Shown here piece after piece: positions 36,475 to 45,491 of a stretch of 64,000 nucleotides of DNA; positions within the stretch are counted from its first letter, which is position 1; each line of letters opens with the position of its first letter. Source of the stretch: Microvirga calopogonii. Lineage in GTDB: Bacteria > Pseudomonadota > Alphaproteobacteria > Rhizobiales > Beijerinckiaceae. The position numbers were made by a program, and so were the translations under genes. Under the pieces are notes generated by a model, which saw only the letters and a program-made list of their open reading frames with translations, had not been told where the DNA came from and ran no database searches. The stretch covers positions 48,136 to 112,135 of the forward strand of contig NZ_QDGA01000016.1 of the NCBI RefSeq assembly GCF_003347665.1. The letters run 5' to 3'.

Positions 36475-37593
36475 TCAGCGCGCTCCTTCTCTTGAGGCTT
36501 CGTCTATGACCGCCTCGAACTCCCGTTCATAGAGGCGCGCCACCGCGTTGCCAGTGTACTTGCCTCCCTGGGAGCGGAGCTTCTGCCTGTCGATCTCGGC
36601 GTCCAGCACGGCGGCCATCTCGTTCGCAAGCGCCTTCGGGGAATCCTGCTCCGTTATTCGACCGTAGCGTCCGAAGCCCACCAGTTCGAGGGTGCCCATG
36701 GAAGCTTTGGTCACGACGACGGGGCAGCCCACATACTGGGCCTCAATGACAACCGTCGGCAGCGCCTCCCAGCGAGAACTCAGCACCAGGGCCGATGCAG
36801 CGGCCAGGAACGGAAAGGGGTTCCTGAAGCCGGGCATGTCCACATGGTCCTGCAGGCCCAGTGCTCGGCACTCCTGCTCCAATTCCTCTCTGAGCGGACC
36901 ATCCCCCAGGATGATCAAACGGGCCGGTCTCTGCTCAAGAACCCGGGCAAAGGCACGAAGAAGCAGTGAATGGTTCTTCTGCTCGACCATGCGTCCGACG
37001 CTCAGGAACACCGGAAGCTTGCCCCCCATCCATGGGTGATCGACCTCCTCGGCGGCCAATTGATCGATGTTGTCGCCAATCACCACATTGGGCATGACCG
37101 AGAGAGGCAGGTCTTGCCGCCGCGTGAACGCGGCCACCGAGAGCAGGCTGCTCTGGTCGACGCAGAAGATGCGCGCGAACCGACCATAGACCCAGGGCGC
37201 AAGCCGGTATGCGAGAAGACCGGCGATCCTCTTTTTGTCGACATGATAAACCGCGTTCATATCGCCGTGTTCGATCGCGATCATGGGGAGCCACGGGACG
37301 AACCGACCGGCAAGTGCAGCCAGCACATTAGCCGCTACCAGGGCAGAGACCAGTATGTCGGGACGGCTCGCCCGCAACGCGCGTACGAGCTTCGGAAGGC
37401 TGCGCATCGCCCGCCCGGCTCCAAGATCCGTGACGCGCACCGCAGGCGAGATCAGGGCCTCGCAAGGCCCTGCGCGATTGGCGACGATAAGCTCGACCTC
37501 ATGGCCGCTGGCTGCCAATGCATTGGCAAGCATCACGTGAGCCCGCTCGCCTCCGCCGCCATCCAGGCTGGTGAGAAAGAGTGCGATGCGCAT
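36475..37593 (-). CDS. Glycosyltransferase family 4
   Basis: A 372-residue GT4-type (GT-B fold) enzyme. N-terminal acceptor domain starts IALFLTSLDGGGGERAHVMLA (residues 3-20 or so), with the glycine-rich loop of the family. The C-terminal donor domain has FLSVGRMVEQKNHSLLLRAF, LIILGDGPLREELEQECR and the E-x7-E region EALPTVVIEAQYVGCPVVV. ATG at 37593 (MRIALFLTS) is chosen; the longer frame from 37746 adds 51 residues of no family likeness. Probably adds a sugar to the exopolysaccharide or another cell-surface glycan. It is the first gene of the accessory region and is not in an operon with its neighbours. Confidence 0.9.
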   Translation of the reverse strand: MRIALFLTSLDGGGGERAHVMLANALAASGHEVELIVANRAGPCEALISPAVRVTDLGAGRAMRSLPKLVRALRASRPDILVSALVAANVLAALAGRFVPWLPMIAIEHGDMNAVYHVDKKRIAGLLAYRLAPWVYGRFARIFCVDQSSLLSVAAFTRRQDLPLSVMPNVVIGDNIDQLAAEEVDHPWMGGKLPVFLSVGRMVEQKNHSLLLRAFARVLEQRPARLIILGDGPLREELEQECRALGLQDHVDMPGFRNPFPFLAAASALVLSSRWEALPTVVIEAQYVGCPVVVTKASMGTLELVGFGRYGRITEQDSPKALANEMAAVLDAEIDRQKLRSQGGKYTGNAVARLYEREFEAVIDEASREGAR

Positions 37594-38058
37594 GTGGCGA
37601 TCTGTTTCCGGTTTCGCGATAGCGTCGGGCAGCCGCAGGAGCCGTTCGATTTTTCCGATATGGTTCAAGGGCGTTCGCCTCGCGTACGTATTAGAGTTGT
37701 GGCGCTGACAATGGCTGGGAACGGGTGCATGACTGCCGTCTGGCATGAACGTTCCTCATGGAACCGCTTTCAGGATCCATCCGATGCTCATTCGTAATCC
37801 GGCGCATCGGCAGATTACCCTCCCTGACAGGGTCTCCGTGAGTGAGAATTGGTATGAGAGTCGGGAGCCTCTCACGGTGCATCCGTCTATCCCCGCCAGC
37901 GGGTGGCTAGAGCATCGTGCAGGACAGAGGGGCCGGTTTTCGCCATCGCGGCCCTCCGGGTCCGCCTCGAGCGATGCAGGTGGAAACAGCTCTCATCCGC
38001 GAGCGGCCATGGCCGGGTGCCATGGGAGCGGCGAGGGGGGAAGCTCCCTTCGCATTGC
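37594..38058. other. Gap with fragments of a dispersed palindrome
   Basis: About 465 bases with no supported gene. It contains single arms of the palindrome seen whole at 18036-18085: ATCCGATGCTCATT at 37779-37792 and AGAGCATCG near 37908. The open frames on the plus strand (for example 37745-38101) are Arg/Pro/Ser-rich with no recognisable features. The glycosyltransferase promoter must lie at its left end. Confidence 0.45.
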
Positions 38059-39243
38059 TCAGGTCGCCGTCATGGGGTTCGTTCGATTCTCTTTCAGATG
38101 AGCGTCCGATTTTCCTGGTGCGCCCTTTCCGTCCGCGGAGAGAAGGCGCCGCCGTCTCCTGATCGTGCGACCGACACGGGACAACGCATCCTGAAAGAGC
38201 GCCGACATCCCGGACATCGTCGTAGGATAGTATCGCAGAGTGACCCTGTTCACCTTGTTGGCCGCCCAGGTGTCGTGCCAGGGTTCCGCCTCACCGAGAA
38301 AATGGTGCCCGAGAAGCCCTTCCGCTTGGCCGTGCCTGAGCGCTTCATGGCTCAACAGCAATCCGGGCGAGCAATGTGCGAAATGTTCATCGTAGCCGAT
38401 CTCGAGCTCCCATGACTTGTTGGCCCATATCACGTCGAGGCGAACAGCCGCCGTCGCGTTGCCGATCGTCATGAAGCCGAGGCGAAGGGCTCCTTCATGG
38501 GCCATCCGGGTGGAGTACATTCGGAAAAATGAGGAGCGCTTGCTGTCATACTGCAGGCCCGTTGCAGCCCGGCCCTTCCAGCCGGAGGACTCGACCCTGC
38601 AGAATTCGTCGAGAAGCTCGGGGAGTTCGTCAGGGCGAGGGCGCGTGATGGTGAAGCGGACCGTTCCGTGCTTCTCCGCAGCCCTGCGCTTCCGCCTGAG
38701 TGTGCAGCGCCGCTTCGTTGACATGCGCTCTTCGAGATCCTGGCCGATATCGCTGAATGGAACGAAGGAATCCTGACTGCCACTCGTTTTTTCCACCCAC
38801 AGGCCGGCGCGTGTCAGCCTTTTGAACTCATGAACATCCTCGCTCGTGGTCGCGCTACCCCGTAGAAGCAGTGGGTAGCGCGCCATTCTCAAAACCTTGA
38901 GCAGGAGTTGAAGGTAATGCTCGTTGCGAGCGATCAGGCGCTGCGGCTCCGAAAGCTTGTGGTCGAGGCATTCCAGCCGATGTGCCAGACCGTAGCGACG
39001 CAGAACGAAGGGTGCTACAGCCTGGATTGTGCCGGACTTCCGCAAGACGATGATGCACAGCCTGTCGTCCTGATAGGCTCGGGCGGCCGAGATGATCCAC
39101 CCGAATTGGGCCATGGGCCATGGGATGCCCCAGGCTAAGGAATTCCACTCGCCCTCGAGGGCTTCGAGATGCGGGAGGTCACTGACCACCTCGACTGTCA
39201 GAGCCGTGCCAGCCACGCAAATGGAAAGAGGCTCCCCCCGCAT
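38059..39243 (-). CDS. CelD/BcsL-like acetyltransferase (GNAT, BioF2-like)
   Basis: A 394-residue protein of the group annotated as CelD/BcsL, involved in cellulose or other polysaccharide acetylation, with a double GNAT-like fold. Signs: the N-terminal LEALEGEWNSLAWGIPWPMAQFGW pattern in pieces, QAVAPFVLRRYGL, the basic RRCTLRRKRRAAEKHGTVRF segment before the second half, and RLDVIWANKSWELEIGYDEHFAHCSPG with LLLSHEAL. No signal peptide. It probably transfers an acyl group to a glycan precursor in the cytoplasm. A second CelD-like protein lies at 48294. The substrate cannot be named. Confidence 0.82.
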   Translation of the reverse strand: MRGEPLSICVAGTALTVEVVSDLPHLEALEGEWNSLAWGIPWPMAQFGWIISAARAYQDDRLCIIVLRKSGTIQAVAPFVLRRYGLAHRLECLDHKLSEPQRLIARNEHYLQLLLKVLRMARYPLLLRGSATTSEDVHEFKRLTRAGLWVEKTSGSQDSFVPFSDIGQDLEERMSTKRRCTLRRKRRAAEKHGTVRFTITRPRPDELPELLDEFCRVESSGWKGRAATGLQYDSKRSSFFRMYSTRMAHEGALRLGFMTIGNATAAVRLDVIWANKSWELEIGYDEHFAHCSPGLLLSHEALRHGQAEGLLGHHFLGEAEPWHDTWAANKVNRVTLRYYPTTMSGMSALFQDALSRVGRTIRRRRRLLSADGKGAPGKSDAHLKENRTNPMTAT

Positions 39244-39257
39244 CTGTCGATAGCCCC

Positions 39258-39980
39258 TTAGACGAGGAAGAAGTCTTTGTGCGTGACGGCCAGGTGAGGA
39301 GACAGTTTGGCGATATATTTCTGAGAAGCACCGCCTGTTCCGTCGGGATCGTAGTAAAGATTGCCCGAATTGGAGTCATAGATGATGCGATCGTTCGCGT
39401 CGTGGGCGGCCGATCCGGTCCAGAACGCATATTCCTTCAGCCACCCTTTTGGTCCCGCTTTGGTGTAGATCGACCGAACGAGCTGGATCGTATCGTCCCG
39501 CACATTGAAGTCGGTGATCGTGTCCATGTTCCCTTTGGTGGGAGTGACGTCGAACACGAAAGTGTCCTTGCCGCGGCCGCCCAGGAGAACGTCCTTGCCG
39601 AGCTGTCCGCAGAGAAAGTCGTTTCCGTTACCGCCATTCAGCTTGTCGTTACCACGGCCGCCAAAGAGATAGTCGTTCCCAGCTTCTCCGCTCAAGTAAT
39701 CGTTTCCGCTGTGACCTTTGAGCCGGTCCGCTCCGGCGCCTCCATAAAGCCAGTCACATCCCACATTGCCGAGAAGCGTATCGTCTCCGTTCCCGCCGCC
39801 GAGCGTCGCGCCGCCATAAGTGAACCGGTCGGAGGTCAAGTCGATCAGGTCGTTCCCTTCTCCGCCGTAAATCTTCGTGACGTTCACCAGGAGCGGCGTG
39901 CTGTAACCTTTGCGCTCGAGAAAGATGAGGTCCGCATTGCCGGTCCCGTTCAGCGTGTGTTGGTCGCTGGCGTCGCCCAT
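39258..39980 (-). CDS. RTX calcium-binding repeat protein (main part)
   Basis: A 240-residue protein, best read as the body of an RTX (hemolysin-type) calcium-binding protein. Nonapeptide repeats GGxGxDxLx occur in a block at about residues 38-130: GGEGNDLIDL, GGNGDDTLLG, GGAGADRLKG, SGNDYLSGEAGNDYLFG, GGRGNDKLNG and GGNGNDFLCG. A typical RTX C terminus follows (DTFVFDVTPTKGNMDTITDF, then NVRDDTIQL and a YYDPDGTGG motif), the region that carries type I secretion signals. No N-terminal signal peptide. The frame just upstream continues a plausible N terminus in another phase (see next entry), so the intact gene probably ran from 40138 or 40165 to 39258. Confidence 0.85.
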   Translation of the reverse strand: MGDASDQHTLNGTGNADLIFLERKGYSTPLLVNVTKIYGGEGNDLIDLTSDRFTYGGATLGGGNGDDTLLGNVGCDWLYGGAGADRLKGHSGNDYLSGEAGNDYLFGGRGNDKLNGGNGNDFLCGQLGKDVLLGGRGKDTFVFDVTPTKGNMDTITDFNVRDDTIQLVRSIYTKAGPKGWLKEYAFWTGSAAHDANDRIIYDSNSGNLYYDPDGTGGASQKYIAKLSPHLAVTHKDFFLV

Positions 39981-40165
39981 GTGGCAATGCTGGCAACGCC
40001 GGAAATGTCCCCTCCCATTTTCTCGGGCGGCTGAGTTGCCGTGGGCGGGTCGCCCGGTGTGCCGAGATCACCCCATTGGATGCCGAATTCGAATGTTCCG
40101 TCCCAGTTCAGATATTTCATGGTCCCAGCCTTGCTCATGACCGAACGTCTTGCTCGGTAGCTCAT
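39950..40165 (-). pseudogene. Frameshifted N-terminal segment of the RTX gene
   Basis: A 71-codon frame whose end (...SGVASIATWATPATNTR, then TGA) overlaps the start of the RTX frame. Its text, MKYLNWDGTFEFGIQWGDLG, then TPGDPPTATQPPEKMGG, reads like a proper protein, with GDISGVASIA running into the RTX frame's MGDASDQHTLNGTGNADLIF. Shifting one base near 39980 would join them into one protein of about 295 to 305 residues. Either the gene has a frameshift, or the sequence has an error, or two separate genes exist. No mechanism for programmed frameshifting is evident. Confidence 0.5.
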
Positions 40166-40607
40166 GGAACTTGGGCATTCTTCCTAGGATGAAGATCTTG
40201 ACTTCATCGTCGCTATGCCCGTGGGACAATATATTGCCGCGATAAGATAAGAAAAAAATAGCTCTAAATAGGGTATAATCCCTACCTCACTTTAGGACTC
40301 TTTCTAATACTAAGTCTCATTGCAGGATATTCTGGTGGTAATTGGATCTAACCAAAGGAAGGATTTCACGGCAGGTTGATCGCGTTGCCGCATTCCTCGA
40401 CAACCTGGATGCGATCATTCTGAATTACAGATTGTGACTGGAGGAAGCGCATCGTCGCGCAATGCCGGCCTGCTGCGGCGTGCGGACCCGGGGGCAGCTC
40501 TCGAACCATGCACCGGGTCTAAGAAATGAGCATCGGATCCGATGCTTTGGGAGTGGGCCGTGTCTGGCGGCTTGCTGTCGTGGCTGTGCCAACATACATG
40601 TGCGATG
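40166..40607. other. AT-rich gap upstream of the RTX gene
   Basis: About 440 bases with no gene, notably AT-rich around 40220-40400 (runs such as AAGAAAAAAATAGC and a TATAAT at 40274). It presumably holds the leftward RTX promoter. At 40529-40546 lies the perfect palindrome AGCATCGGATCCGATGCT, the outer arms of the repeat at 18036 with the inside missing. Confidence 0.5.
40529..40546. repeat. Perfect 18-bp palindrome, collapsed copy of the 18036 element
   Basis: AGCATCGGATCCGATGCT reads the same on both strands. It equals the two outer arms of the 18036-18085 element joined with no inner stem, so it looks like a deletion derivative or a solo end of that repeat. Confidence 0.75.
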
Positions 40608-40781
40608 CTAAGCGCTACGCTCAGCTCTCGTTCTCAAATGGGCCAGGACGAGAGCCGCCAAGAGGGCTGTGAGACTGCCGCCGAAAGGTGCTCCGGCAAA
40701 AGCGGCAACAAGCCCGTAGGGCAGGAGCATAGCAAATGTGATAAGACCGCCCAGCAAGGCTGCCGTTAAAAGCAAGATCAT
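40608..40781 (-). CDS. Small two-helix membrane protein
   Basis: A 57-residue hydrophobic protein. Helix 1 is MILLLTAALLGGLITFAML and helix 2 lies in LTALLAALVLAHL, with a short Pro/Gly-rich turn (GAPFGG) between and a basic tail (RTRAERSA). ATG at 40781 has GAGG seven bases before it; a GTG four codons upstream (40793) is possible but overlaps that site. I recognise no family. The composition and good ribosome binding site make it more likely real than chance, but it stands alone between two gaps. Confidence 0.5.
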   Translation of the reverse strand: MILLLTAALLGGLITFAMLLPYGLVAAFAGAPFGGSLTALLAALVLAHLRTRAERSA

Positions 40782-41205
40782 TTTAATCCTCACCGCAGCA
40801 ATTTCCCTACTATGAGGTAATCCCTTGGCGCCTGTCTAGTCCCGAGACAGAGCAACGCATGCTGCAAGGCTTCGCCATGGGCCCGCGGAAAACCTTGCCG
40901 GCAGGCGCATGCCTTCGCTGCCGGCTCCCGGAACATGTCCATCAAGGCCACGCAGCAACCTGGCGGCGAGGGGCGGCAGAGGTCCTATAGCGAGCCCTGA
41001 TCACACCTCCTGATCCTTGTAAATAACCTAGGCTAAAATTCTGCCGACTATCCCGAGGTACTCATCTCCACTGCTGTTGGGTCAATAAGGGAGAGTTGGT
41101 CGATCATCCGTTTGATCCTCGCTCAATCATTTTGAGCCCTGTGTAATTCCAGTGACTTAGTGCAGTGTAAACGGGCAACCGTCACGTTTCCGTGATGACG
41201 GCGCG
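40782..41205. other. Gap before the adenylation-carrier-thioesterase gene
   Basis: About 420 bases with no supported gene on either strand. It should contain the promoters of the leftward small membrane gene and the rightward NRPS-like gene. I see no clear sigma-70 pair or operator. Confidence 0.4.
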
Positions 41206-43941
41206 GTGTTGGCGTTCTCTGCGAGGGGTACCAAGTTCAGGGAGGGGTATTTGCTCCTACAGAATGAGAAGCCGGCTCATTTGGGCCACCCTGCAGATGC
41301 ATCGCCCCCTGCGCTTGGAACACAGTCTGAAACCCAAACCACCTTGGCTCAGACGATCCGCCACAATGCCGAACGTCTCCCCCAGCAACCCGCGATCGTT
41401 TCATCCGCTTTCGCGCCCATGACCTACCAGGATCTTCAGATCCAGCTCGATGGGATCCGCCATCGGCTGCGCCAGGCGGGGTTCGGGTGCGGCGCCCGGA
41501 TTGGAGTGTTGATGCCGAGCGGGCCTGAAGCGGTTCTCGCCATCGTGGCCGTGTCATGCTGCAGCATCGCAGTTCCGCTCGATCCTCGACTGCCCCTCTC
41601 GGAGCTGGGTCGACGCCTGGACATGCTGCGCCTGAACGGTCTCCTTGTTCCGCGAGGCGGCGCTTCGGAAGCACGCCAAATGGCCGAGGAGAGAGGTCTT
41701 CCCGTCATGGAGGCCGGCCCGGTCGGGCAGGGCAGGCTCGGACTCCATATCACCGTTCACTCCCCTGCTTCTCCCGTCGCCGATACCGAACCGGACCCTT
41801 CGTCGCCGGCCTTCATTCTGCAGACCTCCGGAACAACCGCAGAGCCGAAGCTGATCCCTTTCAGCCACTCCAATATGCTGGCTGCAGCCTCGCGACTTCA
41901 GGCCTGGTTCGGGCTCACGTCGCAGGACCGCTGTCTGAGCGTATCGCCATCCTATTATTCCCACGGGCTCAAGGTGACCATTTTCACTCCGCTCCTGACG
42001 GGCGGCAGTGTCGCGATTCCATCGAACATCGCCGTCCTTGCCCTGGAGGAATGGTTCGACGTCCTGCGATCGACCTGGTACTCGGCGGGACCAACGCTCC
42101 ACAATTCCATGTGGGAGAAGGTCAAAAGCCTGTCGGGCGCGCCGATGTCGCACACCCTTCGTTTCATCACGTCGGGTGGCGCGCCGCTTCCGAACGACGT
42201 CAGAGACGGCCTGGAGTGGATCCTTGGGGTTCCTGTGTTGGAGCATTACGGCTCCAGCGAGGCCGCGCAGATCGCAGCCAACCAGCCGGCACCGGGCTCA
42301 AGCAAGCCGCGAACCTGTGGACAGCCCTGGCCAGGCACGGTGATGATCGTGGATGCGGACGGGCACGCGCTGCGGACTGGAGAGCGTGGAGAAATCTGGG
42401 TACGTGGCCCGACCGTAATGGCGGGCTATCTCGACGCGCCTGAACACAACCGGGATTCCTTCGTGAAAGGCTGGTTTCGGACCGGCGATATCGGCAGTCT
42501 CGACGGCGACGGCTTCCTGACACTGCACGGCCGCATGAGCGAGATCATCAATCGCGGAGGAGAGAAAATCGCTCCGCTCGAAGTGGACGTCGCGCTTCTG
42601 CGTCACCCGGCTGTCGCCGAGGCCGCGGCCTTCAAGATCCCGCATCCGCGCCTCGGCGAGGATATCGCAGCAGCCATCGTTCTGCGTCCGGGCGCGGAAG
42701 TCACGCCGGCCGAAATCCGCAAATTCCTGCAAGGCGAACTGGCTTCGTTCAAAATCCCACAGCGCATTTTGATCCTTGATCAATTGCCCAAGGGAACGAC
42801 CGGAAAGGTTCTGCGGCGACGGCTCAGCGAAGCGTTCGGAACGCCGGCGAATCCTGTCCCTGCATCCCCGAAAGTCGACGCTGCTGCGAAGCCATTGGAT
42901 CTCGAAGCCGAATTGTTGACCATTTGGCAGAGGCTCCTGAAATCCAGAACACTATCGGTCGACGACGACTTCTTTCAATGTGGTGGAGATTCCCTTCTGG
43001 CGACGGAAATGCTGCTTGAAGTCGAGCGCCTCGTCGGACGCCCCTTACCCGAGACGATCCTGTTTGGCGCGGAAACCATCCGCCAGCTCGTGCCGAAAAT
43101 TGCCGGTGTTCCGATTGCGCCCGTATCGCCCATCTTCGAGTTCCACGCCGAAAGCAATCAATCACCCTTGTATTTCTTCCATGGGGATCTCGCCAGCGGC
43201 CACTCGAGCCTGAGGCGGGTCGTTGAACTTCTCGGCCGAGATCATCCGATCACATCCATAGATCCGCACGGTCTGCGTGGAGAGGCGATACCATCGACGA
43301 TCGAGAAGATGGCCGCCGATCGGCTGCCGCTCATTCTGGAAAGACAGGCGAGAGGGCCCTTCCTTCTCGGCGGCAAATGCAACGGCGCCATGGTGGCTTT
43401 CGAAACGGCCCGCCTGTTGGTACAGGCTGGTCACGAGGTGGCGATGGTCGCCATGGTCGACCCGCCGATCGTCGGGGCCCGCCCTATGTCGCGGGCTGTT
43501 CTCAGGATGATGAAGGGTCTGGTTTCACCGCGGCGCCTCGGCCAGATACACGAGCATTTCGCCTGGCTGGAATGGTTCCTCAAGTTGCCGCTGAGCGAGC
43601 GGGCGAACCGCTTGACGCGGTTCTTGAGCCTGCCGATGTGCGAGAAAGGTGCAAGGCTTCGTGAGGTCCTGTTGAACTCCAATGATGGAGTTCCGCCATT
43701 GTTGTGGGACGGTTACGCATTTGCCATGGCGCAATATCTTCCGACACGTCTCGATGTGCCTGTCGTCTTCTACGCAGCCGACTATGACGGCAGGGCCTGG
43801 CGGCGCATCAGCCCCCGCCTCGAAGTGGTCCAAGTGCCCGGCGGACACCGTGATTGCCTCACATTCGGCGCGGAGCTGCTTGTGGACCATCTACGGCAGC
43901 GACTGGCCGCGGCAACGGCCGGGACCGTTCGACTGCAATAA
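41206..43941 (+). CDS. NRPS-like adenylation-carrier-thioesterase protein
   Basis: A protein of about 911 residues with three parts. Adenylation domain (about 45-540): A3 LQTSGTTAEPKLIPFSHSN, A5 YGSSEAAQIA, A7 GWFRTGDIG, A8 GRMSEIINRGGEKIAP and A10 LPKGTTGKVLRRRL. Carrier domain (about 560-635): DDDFFQCGGDSLLATEML, with Ser596 as the phosphopantetheine site. Thioesterase (about 655-900): FFHGDLASGHSSLRR, the elbow FLLGGKCNGAMVAF with Cys725 where most have Ser, and His881 in VPGGHRDCL. There is no condensation domain, so it activates one acid, loads it and releases or transfers it. The start is uncertain (GTG 41206, or TTG 41251 after AGGGAGG). The gene may supply an acyl or aminoacyl group to a surface polymer or a small molecule; substrate not predicted. 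Confidence 0.88.
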   Translation: MLAFSARGTKFREGYLLLQNEKPAHLGHPADASPPALGTQSETQTTLAQTIRHNAERLPQQPAIVSSAFAPMTYQDLQIQLDGIRHRLRQAGFGCGARIGVLMPSGPEAVLAIVAVSCCSIAVPLDPRLPLSELGRRLDMLRLNGLLVPRGGASEARQMAEERGLPVMEAGPVGQGRLGLHITVHSPASPVADTEPDPSSPAFILQTSGTTAEPKLIPFSHSNMLAAASRLQAWFGLTSQDRCLSVSPSYYSHGLKVTIFTPLLTGGSVAIPSNIAVLALEEWFDVLRSTWYSAGPTLHNSMWEKVKSLSGAPMSHTLRFITSGGAPLPNDVRDGLEWILGVPVLEHYGSSEAAQIAANQPAPGSSKPRTCGQPWPGTVMIVDADGHALRTGERGEIWVRGPTVMAGYLDAPEHNRDSFVKGWFRTGDIGSLDGDGFLTLHGRMSEIINRGGEKIAPLEVDVALLRHPAVAEAAAFKIPHPRLGEDIAAAIVLRPGAEVTPAEIRKFLQGELASFKIPQRILILDQLPKGTTGKVLRRRLSEAFGTPANPVPASPKVDAAAKPLDLEAELLTIWQRLLKSRTLSVDDDFFQCGGDSLLATEMLLEVERLVGRPLPETILFGAETIRQLVPKIAGVPIAPVSPIFEFHAESNQSPLYFFHGDLASGHSSLRRVVELLGRDHPITSIDPHGLRGEAIPSTIEKMAADRLPLILERQARGPFLLGGKCNGAMVAFETARLLVQAGHEVAMVAMVDPPIVGARPMSRAVLRMMKGLVSPRRLGQIHEHFAWLEWFLKLPLSERANRLTRFLSLPMCEKGARLREVLLNSNDGVPPLLWDGYAFAMAQYLPTRLDVPVVFYAADYDGRAWRRISPRLEVVQVPGGHRDCLTFGAELLVDHLRQRLAAATAGTVRLQ

Positions 43942-44247
43942 GCAGAGCATGCGGCAGAGAGCGTTCTTCCTCCGTGGAAATCCGCGATGACCCCAGCCGT
44001 CCCGGGGGAGCCAGCGCATGGATCTCATGCAGAGCGAAGCATTCGGTCCTTCTCTGAACATGCGACGTTCCGGAGAAGGTACTACCGCTGAAGACTACCT
44101 GACACATATCGGATCCGAAGCTAGGCTGTAGACCTCGGGAATACCTCGCGGCCTATGGCGGGGTGAGTACTGTTCAACCCGTCTCCCTTCCCAGCCATGC
44201 AGAAATGCGGCCAAGCAGCAGAGATTGGTCAACCGAACCAGGAAGCC
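43942..44247. other. Gap between NRPS-like and GNAT-like genes
   Basis: About 305 bases, no gene supported. The frames that cross it are continuations of other phases of the NRPS-like gene and end without ribosome binding sites. No terminator hairpin with a T-run is obvious after the NRPS-like stop. Confidence 0.4.
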
Positions 44248-44937
44248 ATGCGATTGCTGCTGAAGATTCTGTACGTGAGTTTTCCCCGTTATCTGAAGCG
44301 CTATGGTGTCGCCAATGCGGCTCTCTATGCCACCTACCGGCTTGCCAACAGTGCGATCATATTGCTGATCTTCAAGGTCATGACCTTGGAGCCAGGCGAT
44401 TTGGACTGGAGCCTGATAGCCGGGCAGGACGAACGATGGAAATTCCTTGGCCCGGACGAACTCGGACGTTTCTCCGAGCAGGATCTCTCTCTCGAACTAG
44501 ATCCCAGCTTCCTCTCAGCCGCTTTTGCTCGAGGAGACCTATGCTATGGCTTTGTAGAGAACGGAATCCTGGGATCGTATACCTGGTATGCGACAGGGCC
44601 GACGCCGCTCTCGAAGCATCTGACCGCCTATTTCCGGCATGATTATATCTACATGTACAAATCATTCACTGCGCTAGCCTTCCGAGGCCGGCATCTGTGC
44701 GGAATTGGTGTCAGCAGGGCGTTCCATTCCCTGACGCGAGAGGGGATTCACAAACGGCTTGTCAGTTATGTCGAGGTACATAATCAACCATCACTGAAGG
44801 CCCTTAGACGGGCTGGTTTTAAAAGCGTCGGAAAAGCGGTTGTGCTCGGAGGCAAGAGCCCGAGGCTGTCTTGCACCAGCCCAGGCAGTCCAGTGGTGTT
44901 CCGGATCAAGAATCGTTCGCGCATGGCGCGCGATTGA
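44248..44937 (+). CDS. GNAT-like acyltransferase, unknown substrate
   Basis: A 229-residue protein from ATG 44248 (MRLLLKILYVSFPRYLKRYG), with AGGA shortly before it. The second half looks like a GNAT acetyltransferase: the strand CYGFVENGILGSYTWYAT, a helix after AFRGRHLCGIGVSRAFHSLT at the acyl-CoA loop, and the C-terminal SYVEVHNQPSLKALRRAGF, a typical GNAT ending in which N-x-x-S-L-K-A/x-L-x-x-x-G-F closes the fold. The N-terminal 50 residues are amphipathic and may bind membrane. It may act on a polysaccharide intermediate or on the product of the upstream A-T-TE protein; this is inference from position. Confidence 0.68.
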   Translation: MRLLLKILYVSFPRYLKRYGVANAALYATYRLANSAIILLIFKVMTLEPGDLDWSLIAGQDERWKFLGPDELGRFSEQDLSLELDPSFLSAAFARGDLCYGFVENGILGSYTWYATGPTPLSKHLTAYFRHDYIYMYKSFTALAFRGRHLCGIGVSRAFHSLTREGIHKRLVSYVEVHNQPSLKALRRAGFKSVGKAVVLGGKSPRLSCTSPGSPVVFRIKNRSRMARD

Positions 44938-45491
44938 GTTCGAAGCAGGATCCAGCCGGTTCGGCATGAACCACTTCGGAGGTCCAGTATGTGGCCCCGT
45001 GAGCCCATTTCAGCCGGTGTTGCAGCGGGAGGTCGTCGAACCGACGAGTCGAAGTCCATACAGCCGTTCTGCAAAGACCACACGGGCGCCCATGAGCAGC
45101 CACGCGCCCGAGGGAAGGGGGCGCCCTCTGTCAGAGTGCCGCGTGAACTGATTGCCCGACCTGTGAGTCCGGCTGTTTTGATGTTCCGATTCACATTGTC
45201 GACACGACAGCTCGAATCGCAAACCGGATATGCTTGTATGCCGGTTGGGCGAAGCAATGAACCTGTACCGGTGTCGGCCCGCTGACTCGCTCATGAGCGT
45301 TAATTCACAAGGTGAAGCTTTCCCTGGATTGCGGGTAGTGTCGGAGGATTGGAGTAATTCACATTATCCACCCATCGAATATTGCAGTTCGGAAGAAACT
45401 GATGATCATTCTTGTCAGGTGATCGGCAGACTTCGGATCAAACAAATTTAAAGGATCCGCCTGATCGATCTCCTTAAATGCGGTCGTATGG
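44938..45491. other. Gap before the tRNA gene
   Basis: About 555 bases. Several overlapping frames exist on both strands (for example 44784-45257 and 45010-45294 on the minus strand), but none has a ribosome binding site or a recognisable motif and they contradict one another. I see no known RNA or mobile element, though decayed coding sequence cannot be excluded. Confidence 0.4.
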
